Source: Bin5 sp965220715
GTDB lineage: Bacteria > Chloroflexota > Anaerolineae > Caldilineales > Caldilineaceae
Assembly (NCBI GenBank): GCA_965220715.1
Contig: OZ244843.1
Coordinates: forward strand, 62,001 to 126,000
Direction: 5' to 3'
DNA length: 64,000 bases
Shown: positions 53,598-63,764 of the stretch, in pieces
Numbering within the stretch: the stretch's first letter is position 1
Layout: each line of letters begins with the position of its first letter
Notes under the pieces: generated by a model
The model's database searches: none
Seen by the model: only the letters and a program-made list of their open reading frames with translations
What the model was told of the DNA's origin: nothing
Program-made: the position numbers and the translations under genes

Positions 53598-55376
53598 ATG
53601 ACTGAAGCAACTGCTGTGGCAGAAGCGCCCGCTAACGATTTGGGGCTTGAACAGGATCTGGCAGACGCGGTCGTGGGCACGTGGGCCGAGGATACTGAGG
53701 CGGCGTTTGTAGTTGCGCCGGATAGAATCCTGGATGTGCTGACCCGTCTGCGCGATGCGTCGGGCTACGACTTTCTCTCCAATTTGACGTGCGTGGATTA
53801 CAAGGGCTACGGCGGCAAGCTGAGGGCCGGTATTGACGAGCGCCTGGAAGTCGTCTACAACCTCTACAGCACGCGGCGCGGCGGCGGCTCGATTGCGCTG
53901 CATGTGCGGGTGCCGGAGGACGATACGATCCCCAGCGCCACCTCGGTTTATCCCGGCGCGAATTTGCAGGAGCGGGAGGTCTACGACCTGTACGGCATCA
54001 AGTTTGACGGGCATCCGAATTTGCGGCGCATCCTGCTGTGGGACGGGTTCAACGGGCACCCGATGCGGAAAGACTGGCATGAGGCCTATTACGAGGAGGA
54101 CGCTAAACCATTTCGCAGCCGCCATCCGAAGGGCGAATACGAATTCCAGGAAGACAAGCTGCCCTGGGCCAAGAACACGACCTATCCGGCGGGATGGGAT
54201 CCGGACTCGTGGGAGCAGGCGGTGGCGTATGTGCCGGTGAGCCAGGCGCCGCAGCACGAGAACGAGTCGCACCTGGATACCGAGAGCATCGTGGTCAATC
54301 TGGGACCGCATCACCCGAGCACGCACGGTGTGTTCCGGATGCTGACGCGGGTGGAGGGCGAGACGATCCTGGCGCTCGAGCCGGAGATGGGCTATTTGCA
54401 CCGCAATCATGAAAAGATCGGTGAACGCAACACGTGGCTGATGAATATGCCGTACACCGACCGGCTCGACTATTTGAACTCGATGAGCAACAATTGGAGC
54501 TACGCGCTGGCGGTGGAGAAGCTGGCGGACATCGAGGTGCCGGAACGGGCCGAATATTTGCGCGTGATCATGGCGGAGTTCAGCCGGATCGTCAATCACA
54601 CGTGGTCGATCGGGTTTATTCTCAACGACCTGGGCGCGCTGCAGACGCCGGCGTTGTACGCGATCGAAGAGCGGGAGATGATCCTCGACCTGTTCGAGGC
54701 GGTGTCGGGCGCGCGCATGATGTGCAACTACATGCGTTTTGGTGGGGTCGTGAGCGATCTGCCGGAGGGTTGGCACGGACAGGCGGCCTATCTTGCCAAC
54801 GACCGCCTGCCGCGGGCGTTGGATGAGCTGGACAGAATGCTGACGGAAAACGAGATCCTGAAGGCACGCGGCCGCGGTGTCGGCTACCTTTCGGTCGAAG
54901 ATTTGATCTCCCTGAGTGTGAGCGGGCCGATGATCCGGGCGGGGGGGTTGGCGTACGATATCCGCAAAGCAGAGCCATACGGCATCTACGACCGCTTCGA
55001 TTTCGACATCCCGACGCTGCCGAACAGCGATATTTACGACCGCTATTACATCCGAATGCTGGAAGCGAAGGAAAGTGTGCGCATCCTGCAGCAGGCGCTG
55101 CGCGATATGCCGGAAGGGGAAACTCTGGGCGGCAAAGGCGGGTACACGTTGCGGGCGCCGGAAGGCGAAGTGTACAGCCGCATCGAAGCGCCGAAGGGCG
55201 AACTGGGATTCTATCTGGCCAGCGACGGCAAGACGCAGCCGTGGCGTTATCACGTGCGCGCGCCCAGCTATATCAACCTGAATGCGCTCGGCCCGATGAG
55301 CGTCGGATACAAGATCGCGGATGCGATTGTGATTCTGGGCGCGATCGACATCGTGCTGGGCGAAGTGGATAGGTGA
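53598..55376 (+). CDS. nuoCD: Fused NADH-quinone oxidoreductase subunit C/D
   Basis: 592 residues. Residues about 20-205 are NuoC (30-kDa): LEVVYNLYSTRRGGGSIALH, SVYPGANLQEREVYDLYGIK and the ending LLWDGFNGHPMRKDW. A linker leads to NuoD (49-kDa), starting ESIVVNLGPHHPSTHGVFRM, whose His-rich loop lines the quinone site, then EPEMGYLHRNHEKIGER and the C-terminal SYINLNALGPMSVGYKIADA, ILGAIDIVLGEVDR. The two form the peripheral-arm part that contacts quinone. The C-D fusion occurs in several phyla. The start is the ATG at 53598. Confidence 0.96.
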   Translation: MTEATAVAEAPANDLGLEQDLADAVVGTWAEDTEAAFVVAPDRILDVLTRLRDASGYDFLSNLTCVDYKGYGGKLRAGIDERLEVVYNLYSTRRGGGSIALHVRVPEDDTIPSATSVYPGANLQEREVYDLYGIKFDGHPNLRRILLWDGFNGHPMRKDWHEAYYEEDAKPFRSRHPKGEYEFQEDKLPWAKNTTYPAGWDPDSWEQAVAYVPVSQAPQHENESHLDTESIVVNLGPHHPSTHGVFRMLTRVEGETILALEPEMGYLHRNHEKIGERNTWLMNMPYTDRLDYLNSMSNNWSYALAVEKLADIEVPERAEYLRVIMAEFSRIVNHTWSIGFILNDLGALQTPALYAIEEREMILDLFEAVSGARMMCNYMRFGGVVSDLPEGWHGQAAYLANDRLPRALDELDRMLTENEILKARGRGVGYLSVEDLISLSVSGPMIRAGGLAYDIRKAEPYGIYDRFDFDIPTLPNSDIYDRYYIRMLEAKESVRILQQALRDMPEGETLGGKGGYTLRAPEGEVYSRIEAPKGELGFYLASDGKTQPWRYHVRAPSYINLNALGPMSVGYKIADAIVILGAIDIVLGEVDR

Positions 55377-55381
55377 GGGGA

Positions 55382-55497
55382 AGTTTTCAGTTTCTAGTTT
55401 TTAGTTTTTATTGACTGCCCAGGATGATCTGGTGTGCCGTTACTAAGAATTGAAAGCTGACTACTAAAAACTAAAAACTGACTACTAAAAACTGCAC
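55382..55497. repeat. Opposed heptamer arrays forming a potential long hairpin
   Basis: AGTTTTC, AGTTTCT, AGTTTTT, AGTTTTT, ATTGACT (55382-55416) faces its inverse, GACTACTAAAAACTAAAAAC and repeats (55458-55497). Transcribed RNA could fold back on itself between nuoCD and nuoI, which might affect the ratio of the two products. Confidence 0.65.
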
Positions 55498-55512
55498 TTA
55501 GGAGTTTAGGGT

Positions 55513-56382
<870 letters not shown>

Positions 56383-56391
56383 GTGTAGGGC

Positions 56392-56419
56392 AGTGGATAG
56401 TGGATAGTGGATAGTGGAT
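56392..56419 (+). repeat. AGTGGAT heptanucleotide array
   Basis: Four copies of AGTGGAT right after the nuoI stop, then AGTAAGGGCAAGCGGCCGGG, the tail seen with the AGTTTTT arrays. Confidence 0.75.
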
Positions 56420-56459
56420 AGTAAGGGCAAGCGGCCGGGTCTCAGGTAGTTACCAAGAA

Positions 56460-56751
56460 CTAGGTTCCGTTGACATTTTGGGAAGGCTGTTCAGATGTCA
56501 ACAAGAACTGAAAGCCTGCAGGCCTGTTAGGGATGTTTCTCGCTTGAATGTTGAAATAGACAAAACCAATTGATCCGCGAAGTCACGCGAAGGGTCGCGA
56601 AGAACACCTTTTTGTCCGCGGAGGACGCGGAGGGACGCGGAGAACACCAAAGGCGTATCGGATTTTCTTTGCGTGACTGCGCCGCCCTTCGACGATCAGG
56701 CGTAATTTGCACCCGGAAGTCGTTGTTCAGACAAACGTCAACGAGCCCTAG
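56460..56751. mobile_element. 292-bp MITE-like element, copy 2
   Basis: Same length and ends as the copy at 29814. Differences seen by eye are single bases (for example GAACACC for GAACGCC, and GTTGTTCAG for GCTGTTCAG near the right end). CTAG flanks both ends. It lies between nuoI and the UPF0173 gene and ends 45 bases before the latter's start, so it may influence its expression. Confidence 0.82.
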
Positions 56752-56795
56752 AGACTCAAGACCAGAGGGTGGATGGCGGCTGAGGAGATAGGGTG

Positions 56796-57494
56796 ATGAC
56801 AGTTCGGCTTACATTTTATGGACATTCGACATTCGGGGTTGACGCAGATGGGACGAAGCTGCTGATCGACCCGTTTTTGGCGCCGAACAACCCGGTGGCG
56901 CCGGCCGACGCGACGGCGGACAGCGTTGACGCGGACGTGATGATCCTGACACATGGCCACGCGGACCATATGGCCGATGCAGTTCCGGTTGCCAAGCGCA
57001 CCGGCTGTCTCGTAATCTGCAACTATGAAATCGGCGACTGGTTGATGGGGCAAGGGGTGGACAACGTTCACCAGATGCACATTGGGGGCGGCTACAATTT
57101 CGACTTCGGGCGGGTTAAGCTGACGATCGCGCATCACGGCAGCGCGCTGCCGGACGGCAGCTACGGCGGCAATCCCGCCGGCGCGTTGATCCATTTCAAT
57201 GATGGCAGCGATTTCTACTTCGCCGGCGATACCGCCCTGACCTATGATATGCGTCTTATCGGGGATGTGGGCGGCGTGGACGTGGCGGCGCTGCCGATCG
57301 GAGACAACTTCACGATGGGGCCGGACGACGCTATCCAGGCGGCCCAGTTTGTGAAGGCCAAGAAGGTTATTCCCATCCACTACAATACATTCCCGCTGAT
57401 TGCACAGGATGCCGAAGCCTTTGCTCAGAAGCTGCTGGACGAATCCGACATTGAGTGCGCAATTCTGAATCCCGGCGATACATTGGACGTATAG
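56796..57494 (+). CDS. UPF0173 metal-dependent hydrolase
   Basis: 232 residues from ATG at 56796 with GAGGAG upstream; the GTG just before it is an alternative. It has a metallo-beta-lactamase fold: the zinc-binding LTHGHADHMAD (HxHxDH), a second-site His in TIAHHGSALP, the Asp in FYFAGDTALTYDM and the last His in VIPIHYNTFPLI. UPF0173 proteins are small cytoplasmic hydrolases. Their physiological substrate is not settled; an RNA, lactone or ester role is possible. It is preceded by the 292-bp element and followed by a small CxxC protein gene. Confidence 0.93.
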   Translation: MTVRLTFYGHSTFGVDADGTKLLIDPFLAPNNPVAPADATADSVDADVMILTHGHADHMADAVPVAKRTGCLVICNYEIGDWLMGQGVDNVHQMHIGGGYNFDFGRVKLTIAHHGSALPDGSYGGNPAGALIHFNDGSDFYFAGDTALTYDMRLIGDVGGVDVAALPIGDNFTMGPDDAIQAAQFVKAKKVIPIHYNTFPLIAQDAEAFAQKLLDESDIECAILNPGDTLDV

Positions 57495-57593
57495 AGACAG
57501 GAAATATGCTGAAGGGGGCGTCTTGCCGGTTGACACCCCGGCAGTGGAGTATGCGCCCATGTGAAGTGCGTTGGACGAGTGAAGGGAGGACTT

Positions 57594-57956
57594 ATGGTTG
57601 ATGTAAATGATGCGGTACTCGACGGAAAGGCGGAGTTGTTCTTCCCGGCCTACCTGATCCCGTCGTTGCGGGATTTGCGAGGAGATAGCTGGCGGGAACT
57701 GGTCGATCGAGTTTCGATGTTGCCCGATACGCACCCGGATAGTCTGGCATTCGTTCTGATGATGATCAACCTGGGTGACTGTATGAAGTGCCATAGCAAC
57801 TATTATAAATTTCTGCGGGGCTGCGCGTTCTGCTCGCTGCAGACGATCCGCACGTACAAGGGGACTGACGCAGATCTGTTGCGGCTTTACAGCATTGCCC
57901 AGGACGAAATCGACCGGCAGTTGAGCGGTATGGGAAAGCTGTCACTGGCCGCCTGA
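57594..57956 (+). CDS. Small protein with paired CxxC motifs
   Basis: 120 residues from ATG 57594, chosen for GGGAGG just upstream (the open frame starts at 57561). It is mostly helical. Four cysteines in two CxxC pairs, C63-C66 (GDCMKCHSNY) and C77-C80 (RGCAFCSLQT), could hold a zinc or iron-sulfur site. DSLAFVLMMINLGDCMKC and YKFLRGCAFCSL look like a conserved core. The family is not recognised. It is followed by a strong terminator, so it probably ends the transcript begun at the UPF0173 gene. Confidence 0.72.
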   Translation: MVDVNDAVLDGKAELFFPAYLIPSLRDLRGDSWRELVDRVSMLPDTHPDSLAFVLMMINLGDCMKCHSNYYKFLRGCAFCSLQTIRTYKGTDADLLRLYSIAQDEIDRQLSGMGKLSLAA

Positions 57957-58002
57957 CCGGTGTGTTGCGCGGGGAAAGGCAGCGCTTCGCAACTGCACAT
58001 AG

Positions 58003-58035
58003 ACCAGCGCCTTTTGTGCGCTGGTTTTTTCTTTT
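58003..58035 (+). terminator. Rho-independent terminator
   Basis: ACCAGCGC (58003-58010) pairs perfectly with GCGCTGGT (58018-58025) around a 7-nt loop, followed by TTTTTTCTTTT. It closes the transcript of the two preceding genes. Confidence 0.88.
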
Positions 58036-58074
58036 CAGGTTCGGCTGTTTAGCGGTGAAGCGTCATTGGGGCTA

Positions 58075-59641
58075 TCGACGGAGGGGTGCGGAGAGCACTT
58101 TGAACCCTTTTGATCCACGGAGGGGCACAGAGGGGCACGGAGAACACCTTTTTTGTCCACGGAGGGACACGGAGGGGCAGGGAGAACACCTTTTTTGTCC
58201 GCGGAGGAGACGGAGGGGCGCGGAGAACACCTTAAACCACTTTGATCCACGAAGGGGCGCGAAGGAACGCGAAGAACACCTTTTTTTGTCCGCGGAGGGC
58301 GCGGAGAACACCTTTTTTGTCCACGGAGGGGCACGGAGGGGCAGGGAGAACACCTTTTTTGTCCGCGGAGGAGACGGAGGGGCGCGGAGAACACCTTAAA
58401 CCCCTTTGATCCACGAAGGGGCGCGAAGGAACGCGAAGAACACCTTTTTTTGTCCGCGGAGGAGACGGAGGGGCGCGGAGAACACCTTAAACCCCTTTGA
58501 TCCACGAAGGGGCGCGAAGGAACGCGAAGAACACCTTTTTTTGTCCGCGGAGGGCACGGAGGGGCGCGGAGAACACCTTAAACCCCTTTGGTCCACGGAG
58601 GGACACGGAGGGGCAGGGAGAACACCTTTTTTGTCCGCGGAGGAGACGGAGGGGCGCGGAGAACACCTTAAACCACTTTGATCCACGAAGGGGCGCGAAG
58701 GAACGCGAAGAACACCTTTTTTTGTCCGCGGAGGACACCTTAAACCCCTTTGATCCACGAAGGGGCGCGAAGGAACGCGAAGAACACCTTTTTTTGTCCG
58801 CGGAGGGCACGGAGGGGCGCGGAGAACACCTTAAACCCCTTTGGTCCACGGAGGGACACGGAGGGGCAGGGAGAACACCTTTTTTGTCCGCGGAGGAGAC
58901 GGAGGGGCGCGGAGGACACCTTAAACCCCTTTGGTCCACGGAGGGACACGGAGGGGCAGGGAGAACACCTTTTTTGTCCGCGGAGGAGACGGAGGGGCGC
59001 GGAGAACACCTTAAACCCCTTTGATCCACGAAGGGGCGCGAAGAAACGCGAAGAACACCTTTTTTTGTCCGCGGAGGAGACGGAGGGGCGCGGAGAACAC
59101 CTTAAACCCCTTTGATCCACGAAGGGGCGCGAAGGAACGCGAAGAACACCTTTTTTTTGTCCGCGGAGGGCACGGAGGGGCGCGGAGAACACCTTAAACC
59201 CCTTTGGTCCACGGAGGGACACGGAGGGGCAGGGAGAACACCTTTTTTGTCCGCGGAGGAGACGGAGGGGCGCGGAGAACACCTTAAACCCCTTTGATCC
59301 ACGAAGGGGCGCGAAGAAACGCGAAGAACACCTTTTTTTGTCCGCGGAGGACACCTTAAACCCCTTTGATCCACGAAGGGGCGCGAAGGAACGCGAAGAA
59401 CACCTTTTTTTGTCCGCGGAGGACACCTTAAACCCCTTTGATCCACGAAGGGCCACGAAGAACACCTTTAACGGCTTTGATCCGCGGAGGACGCGGAGGG
59501 GCTCGGAGAACATCTTAAACCCTTTTGATCCACGGAGGGGCACGGAGAACACCTTTTTTGGTCCGCGGAGGGCACGGAGGGGCGCGGAGAACACCTTAAA
59601 CCCTTTTGATCCACGAAGGGCCACGAAGAACACCTTTTGTG
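58075..59641. repeat. 1.6-kb tandem array of GCGGAG/GCGAAG modules
   Basis: The array is built of modules each ending in GAACACCTT: a GTCCGCGGAGGAGACGGAGG type followed by GGCGCGGAGAACACCTTAAA; an ATCCACGAAGGGGCGCGAAG type followed by GAACGCGAAGAACACC and seven T; and a GTCCACGGAGGGACACGGAG type. They recur in mixed order with identical blocks of 150-200 bp, so higher-order duplication has occurred. Open frames of up to 343 codons run through it but are only repeat translations. One pair of the modules forms the interior of each 292-bp element. Confidence 0.88.
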
Positions 59642-59795
59642 GTTGTGGGCGCAGATTGTGGTTGAAGAACAGGAGAATCAGGGGAGAAGCGGTGGGATTC
59701 TGACCGGAGGCGTCCTGTTTATGTTGCATTTTGAATGGGATTTTCGGAATGTTAACGATATCTAGCGGCACGGCAGTTCACGACAGGGCAGAACG

Positions 59796-61147
59796 TTGAT
59801 AGGTTCTCATGGAGAGGGAGCAGTTCGGATCGGCATCATTGGCGGCGGGGTGGCAGGGCTGGCCGCGGCCTATGAGCTGGCGGGCGCGGGCAATGCGCAG
59901 GTGCATATCTTCGAGAATGGTCCGGAGCTGGGCGGGCTGGCGGCGGGTTTCAGGGGGCGGACAAGCTGGGAGTGGCCGCTGGAGAAGTTCTATCATCATC
60001 TCTTCACCAACGATGACGCTATCATGCGGCTGACGGAAGGGATCGGCGCGGGCGATCTTTTGCGGATCCACCGGCCCTCGACGGTGATCCACCACCGGGG
60101 CGGGAACTATCCGCTTGACAGCCCGGCGCACATGCTGCGGTTTCCGCACCTGTCGATGCCCCAGAAGCTGCGCATGGGACTGGTGTTGGCCTATCTGAAA
60201 TATCATCCCCGCCCGCCGTGGCGCGCGTTTGACCGGCTGCTGGCCGATGAGTGGCTGGCGCGGTGGATGGGGGAGACGGCTTACGGCAAGCTGTGGCAGC
60301 CGATGTTGGAAGGCAAATTCGGCCCGCATTATCGGGATGTCAATCTGGCCTGGTTCTGGGCAAGGGTTTACAAGCGCACGCCGCGTCTCGGCTACTATGA
60401 GGGGGGATTTCAGGCGTTCGTGGACAGGCTCGGGGCGGCGGTGCGCGGGCGGGGCGTAACGATTGAGACGAATGCGCCGGTGCGGGCGGTGACGCCGCTG
60501 GCGGGGGGCGGCTTCAAGGTCGAGAGCGGGGAGAGGAGTGAAGAAGACGGCGCGGCGGCGGAGCGCAGTTTCGATGTCGTGCTCTCGACGGTCAGCCCGG
60601 GGCTGATGCAACGGCTTGCGCCGGAGCTGCCGGCCAGTTATCTGTCGCAGCTGGCGTCGCTGCGTCATATGGGGGCGGTGGTTATGACGGTGGCGCTGGA
60701 TCGGCCTCTGCTGAAAGATACATATTGGGTGAACGTGCCCAAGGCGGAAGGTCTGCCGTTCCTGGTACTGGTCGAACACACTAACATGATCGACCCGAGC
60801 CACTATGGGGGCGATCACCTGCTCTATCTGGGCGACTATCTGGAGCCGTCGCACCGCTATTTTTCGATGTCGCAGGAGGAGCTGCTGGCGGAGTTCCTGC
60901 CGGCACTGCCGCGGTTTAACGGCGAGTTCCGGCCCGAGTGGGTGACGGGCGCGTGGCTGCATCGGGCTTCGTATGCGCAGCCGGTACCGGTACGGGGCTA
61001 TGCCGGGATGATCCCGGAGCTGCGCACTCCGCTGCGGGGCCTTTATTTCGCGTCGATGAGCCAGGTGTACCCGTGGGACCGGGGGACGAATTACGCGGTG
61101 GAGATTGGGCAGCGGGCGGCGAGGATGATCGTGGAAGAGCAGGGGAT

Positions 61148-61163
<16 letters not shown>
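59796..61163 (+). CDS. NAD(P)/FAD-dependent oxidoreductase
   Basis: 455 residues from a TTG at 59796; no ATG is available before the nucleotide-binding motif, so the start is uncertain. The dinucleotide-binding motif IGIIGGGVAGLAAAYELAGA sits at residues 12-31, with the acidic end of strand two in VHIFENGPELGGLA. The rest follows the amine-oxidase/protoporphyrinogen-oxidase-like group (WEWPLEKFYHHLFTNDDAIM), with the FAD-closing block LRGLYFASMSQVYPWDRGTN near the end. These proteins act on isoprenoids, amines or sugar nucleotides; the substrate is unclear. The stop codon lies within a heptamer array. Confidence 0.85.
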
Positions 61164-61210
<47 letters not shown>

Positions 61211-61389
61211 CCACTTGGAGGCGATCGTTTGCCGGTGATGAGCTTTTGGCGTGGAACCGGTGGGGACGCGCGGCGGGGCGGGCTTTTTTTGACAGGGGCG
61301 GAGGGGGAGAGTAAGGTAGCGGCAGGCATTCAACATTCCGGCTGGGTTGTTGTGGCGGTCTGGCGGGATTGGGAGGATAGGAACTTATT

Positions 61390-62229
61390 ATGGCTAGTGG
61401 CAATATCGATGGCGCCGGCGACCAGCCGGAAGAGCCCCCTTTCGACCCGCGTATTGAGGCGAAGCTGGGGATACCGATAAAGAATATCGTGGCGGTTGCG
61501 AGCGGCAAGGGCGGCGTGGGCAAGAGCACGGTCAGCGTCAACCTGGCGGTGAGTCTGGCTCAGACCGGCGCCCAGGTTGGCCTGCTGGATGCAGATATCT
61601 ACGGGCCGAATATCCCGATCATGATGGGCGTGGATGCGATGCCTCCGGTGGTGGGCGGCAAGCTGATTCCAGCCGAAGCGCATGGTGTTCGATTTATGAG
61701 CATGGGCTTTTTGCTGCCGCCGGAACAGGCGCTGATCTGGCGGGGGCCGATGCTTCACAAGGCGATCCAGCAGCTCTTCAGCGATGTGGACTGGGGGGCG
61801 TTGGACTATTTGATCGTGGATCTGCCGCCCGGCACAGGGGACGCGCAGCTTTCGCTGGCGCAGATTGCGCCGCTGAGCGGCGGGCTGATCGTAACGATGC
61901 CGCAGATGGTGTCGGTTGCGGATGCGCGGCGGGGGGCGGCGGCCTTCGAGCAACTCGAAGTGCCGATTCTGGGCGTGATCGAAAATATGAGCGGGGAGAT
62001 TTTCGGCCACGGCGGCGGCGCCACAGCGGCCCGCGAACTGGACGCGGACCTGCTGGGCGATATCGCCCTGGACGCCGAAATCAGCGCGTCGGGAGACCTG
62101 GGTAGGCCGATCGTGGTGGCCAGCCCCGAGAGCGCTGCGGCGCGCACGTTCGGCATGCTGGCTCAGAAAGTCGTGGCGCAGTTGCGCGCCTTGTCGGGGG
62201 GCAGCCCACCGCAGTTGAAGATCGTATAA
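61390..62229 (+). CDS. Mrp/NBP35-type P-loop ATPase lacking the CxxC
   Basis: 279 residues. Mrp/ApbC proteins carry iron-sulfur clusters to target proteins. The deviant Walker A SGKGGVGKSTVSVNLAVSL (residues 38-56), GLLDADIYGPNIPIMMG, WRGPMLHKAIQQLF and DYLIVDLPPGTGDAQLSLAQ are all typical. Two parts are missing: the N-terminal MIP18/DUF59 domain, and the CxxC that normally follows VIENMSY and holds the bridging cluster (here VIENMSGEIFGHGGG directly). It may act by another ligand, or have a different job. It lies near the oxidoreductase, separated by a heptamer array. Confidence 0.9.
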   Translation: MASGNIDGAGDQPEEPPFDPRIEAKLGIPIKNIVAVASGKGGVGKSTVSVNLAVSLAQTGAQVGLLDADIYGPNIPIMMGVDAMPPVVGGKLIPAEAHGVRFMSMGFLLPPEQALIWRGPMLHKAIQQLFSDVDWGALDYLIVDLPPGTGDAQLSLAQIAPLSGGLIVTMPQMVSVADARRGAAAFEQLEVPILGVIENMSGEIFGHGGGATAARELDADLLGDIALDAEISASGDLGRPIVVASPESAAARTFGMLAQKVVAQLRALSGGSPPQLKIV

Positions 62230-62234
62230 AGTTT

Positions 62235-62526
62235 CTAGGTTCCGTTGACATTTTGGGAAGGCTGTTCAGATGTCAACAAGAACTGAAGGCCTGCAGGCCT
62301 GTTAGGGATGTTTCTCGCTTGAATGTTGAAATAGACAAAACCAATTGATCCGCGAAGTCACGCGAAGGGTCGCGAAGAACACCTTTTTGTCCGCGGAGGA
62401 CGCGGAGGGACGCGGAGAACACCAAAGGCGTATCGGATTTTCTTTGCGTGACTGCGCCGCCCTTCGACGATCAGGCGTAATTTGCACCCGGAAGTCGCTG
62501 TTCAGACAAACGTCAACGAGCCCTAG
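62235..62526. mobile_element. 292-bp MITE-like element, copy 3
   Basis: Starts five bases after the stop of the Mrp-type gene. Same CTAG edges, terminal inverted repeats and internal modules as the other copies; a single-base difference (GAAGGCCTG for GAAAGCCTG) is seen near the left end. Like copy 1, it sits right at the 3' end of a gene, where it may add a hairpin. Confidence 0.82.
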
Positions 62527-62650
62527 TTCTTAGTTTTTGGTAAACCCCGCTCGTGCGCGGTAGTTCACCGGTTTTGAGCTATTTGCTTTTGAAACGTCTT
62601 GGTATTGGATTGAACTCGCGCGAATAGCGGGAATAAAGAGGGGAACACAC

Positions 62651-62692
62651 CCGGCGGACGTCGCAACTCCACGACGTCCGCCGGTTTTTTTT
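62651..62692 (+). terminator. Very strong Rho-independent terminator
   Basis: A perfect 13-bp stem CCGGCGGACGTCG (62651-62663) with CGACGTCCGCCGG (62672-62684), an 8-nt loop and eight T. It reads rightward and ends transcripts coming from the Mrp-type gene. The 120 bases between copy 3 of the element and this stem hold a heptamer trace but no gene. Confidence 0.92.
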
Positions 62693-62717
62693 GGGGTAAA
62701 GGAGGAAAAGCCGTCCC

Positions 62718-63764
62718 TTACTGCAGTGCGTTTACCTCTTGGAGAAGCTGCAGCGTGCCCTCCAGATCGTCGAGGTCGGTCAGGTCCAGATCGGGCGTGT
62801 TGACGTCGGCCAGGGGCAGCAGCCCTGCGGCGGTGGCCGGCACGCCCGCTACGATGGGATATTCGTTCGTTTCCTCGGAAAAGTAGGTCTGCGCCTCGTC
62901 TGAGAGCAGGAACGCCACGAAGGCCTCGGCTGCGGCGCGGTCCTTGGCGGTATCGAGGATGCCGACGCCGGCCACGTTGATCATTGAGCCGGCGTCACCG
63001 GCGGATGGGTGGTGGTTTTTGGCCTGGAAGTCGGGATCTTCGGCAAGGAATCTGTACAGATAGTAGTGATTCACGAGGCCCAGTTCGATCTCGCCCTTGC
63101 CGGTAGCCTCGACGATCGGCGTGTTTTTGGCATATATTTGCACGTCATTGGCTATCATCGCTTCGAGCCATTCCTGTGCGCGGTCCTCGCCTTCGAGCAC
63201 GCGGACGGCGGTGACAAAGGCCTGGAAGCTGCCATTGGTGGGCGCCCAGCCGACCTTCCCCTTCCATTTGGGATCGGTCAGTGCCCAGATGTCGTCGGGC
63301 AAATCGTCCTCGCTGAGCATTTCGGTGTTGTAAACGAAGACACGGGCGCGGCCGCTGGCGCCTACCCAGTCGCCGCTGCCGCTTTGGAAGCGGGGATCGA
63401 CCCTACCCAGAATCTCTGCGGGCAGCTGGGTGAAGCGGCCCGCCAGAGAGAGCGCGCCGAGCGCGCCAGCGTCCTGGCCGAAGAAGACGTCGGCCGGTGA
63501 ATTCTGACCTTCTTCCAGAATGGTAGCGGCCAGTTCGGCGGTGCCGCCATAGCGTACATTGACTTTGACGCCGCTCATTTCCTGGTAGCGCTCCATCAGA
63601 GGCCCTACCAGATTCTGGTTGCGGCCCGAATAGATCGTCAGTTCCGTGGCTTGGCCCGCGCTTTCCATTTGCGCCGGCGCCTGAATCGGCACACAGGCGG
63701 CCAACAGGAGGCCGGCCAGAACGACCAGAACCAACTGTACCCCGCCCATACTCTTCACAGACAT
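62718..63764 (-). CDS. Iron(III) ABC transporter substrate-binding lipoprotein
   Basis: 348 residues from the ATG at 63764, selected for AAGGGGAG upstream; the longer frame is rejected. The signal peptide ends in lipobox LLLAAC. The mature protein fits the FbpA/FutA iron-binding group: LTIYSGRNQNLVGPLMERYQ, GTAELAATILEEG, PADVFFGQDAGALGAL, DPKWKGKVGWAPTNGSFQAF, and the tyrosine-rich metal site VNHYYLYRFL near residue 230. It would capture ferric iron outside the membrane. No permease or ATPase gene is adjacent on its downstream side, so the rest of the transporter may be upstream beyond the window or elsewhere. Confidence 0.9.
   Translation of the reverse strand: MSVKSMGGVQLVLVVLAGLLLAACVPIQAPAQMESAGQATELTIYSGRNQNLVGPLMERYQEMSGVKVNVRYGGTAELAATILEEGQNSPADVFFGQDAGALGALSLAGRFTQLPAEILGRVDPRFQSGSGDWVGASGRARVFVYNTEMLSEDDLPDDIWALTDPKWKGKVGWAPTNGSFQAFVTAVRVLEGEDRAQEWLEAMIANDVQIYAKNTPIVEATGKGEIELGLVNHYYLYRFLAEDPDFQAKNHHPSAGDAGSMINVAGVGILDTAKDRAAAEAFVAFLLSDEAQTYFSEETNEYPIVAGVPATAAGLLPLADVNTPDLDLTDLDDLEGTLQLLQEVNALQ

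Noticed and set aside
53574..55253. 559-codon reverse open frame
   Set aside because: Antisense to nuoCD, which has all conserved blocks.
58075..59771. Long reverse and forward open frames through the repeat array (up to 343 codons)
   Set aside because: They consist only of translated repeat modules, occur on both strands, and have no ribosome binding site or known domain.
62527..62692. Independent non-coding RNA ending in the strong terminator
   Set aside because: No promoter was found between the 292-bp element and the terminator; it is more simply the end of the Mrp-type transcript.
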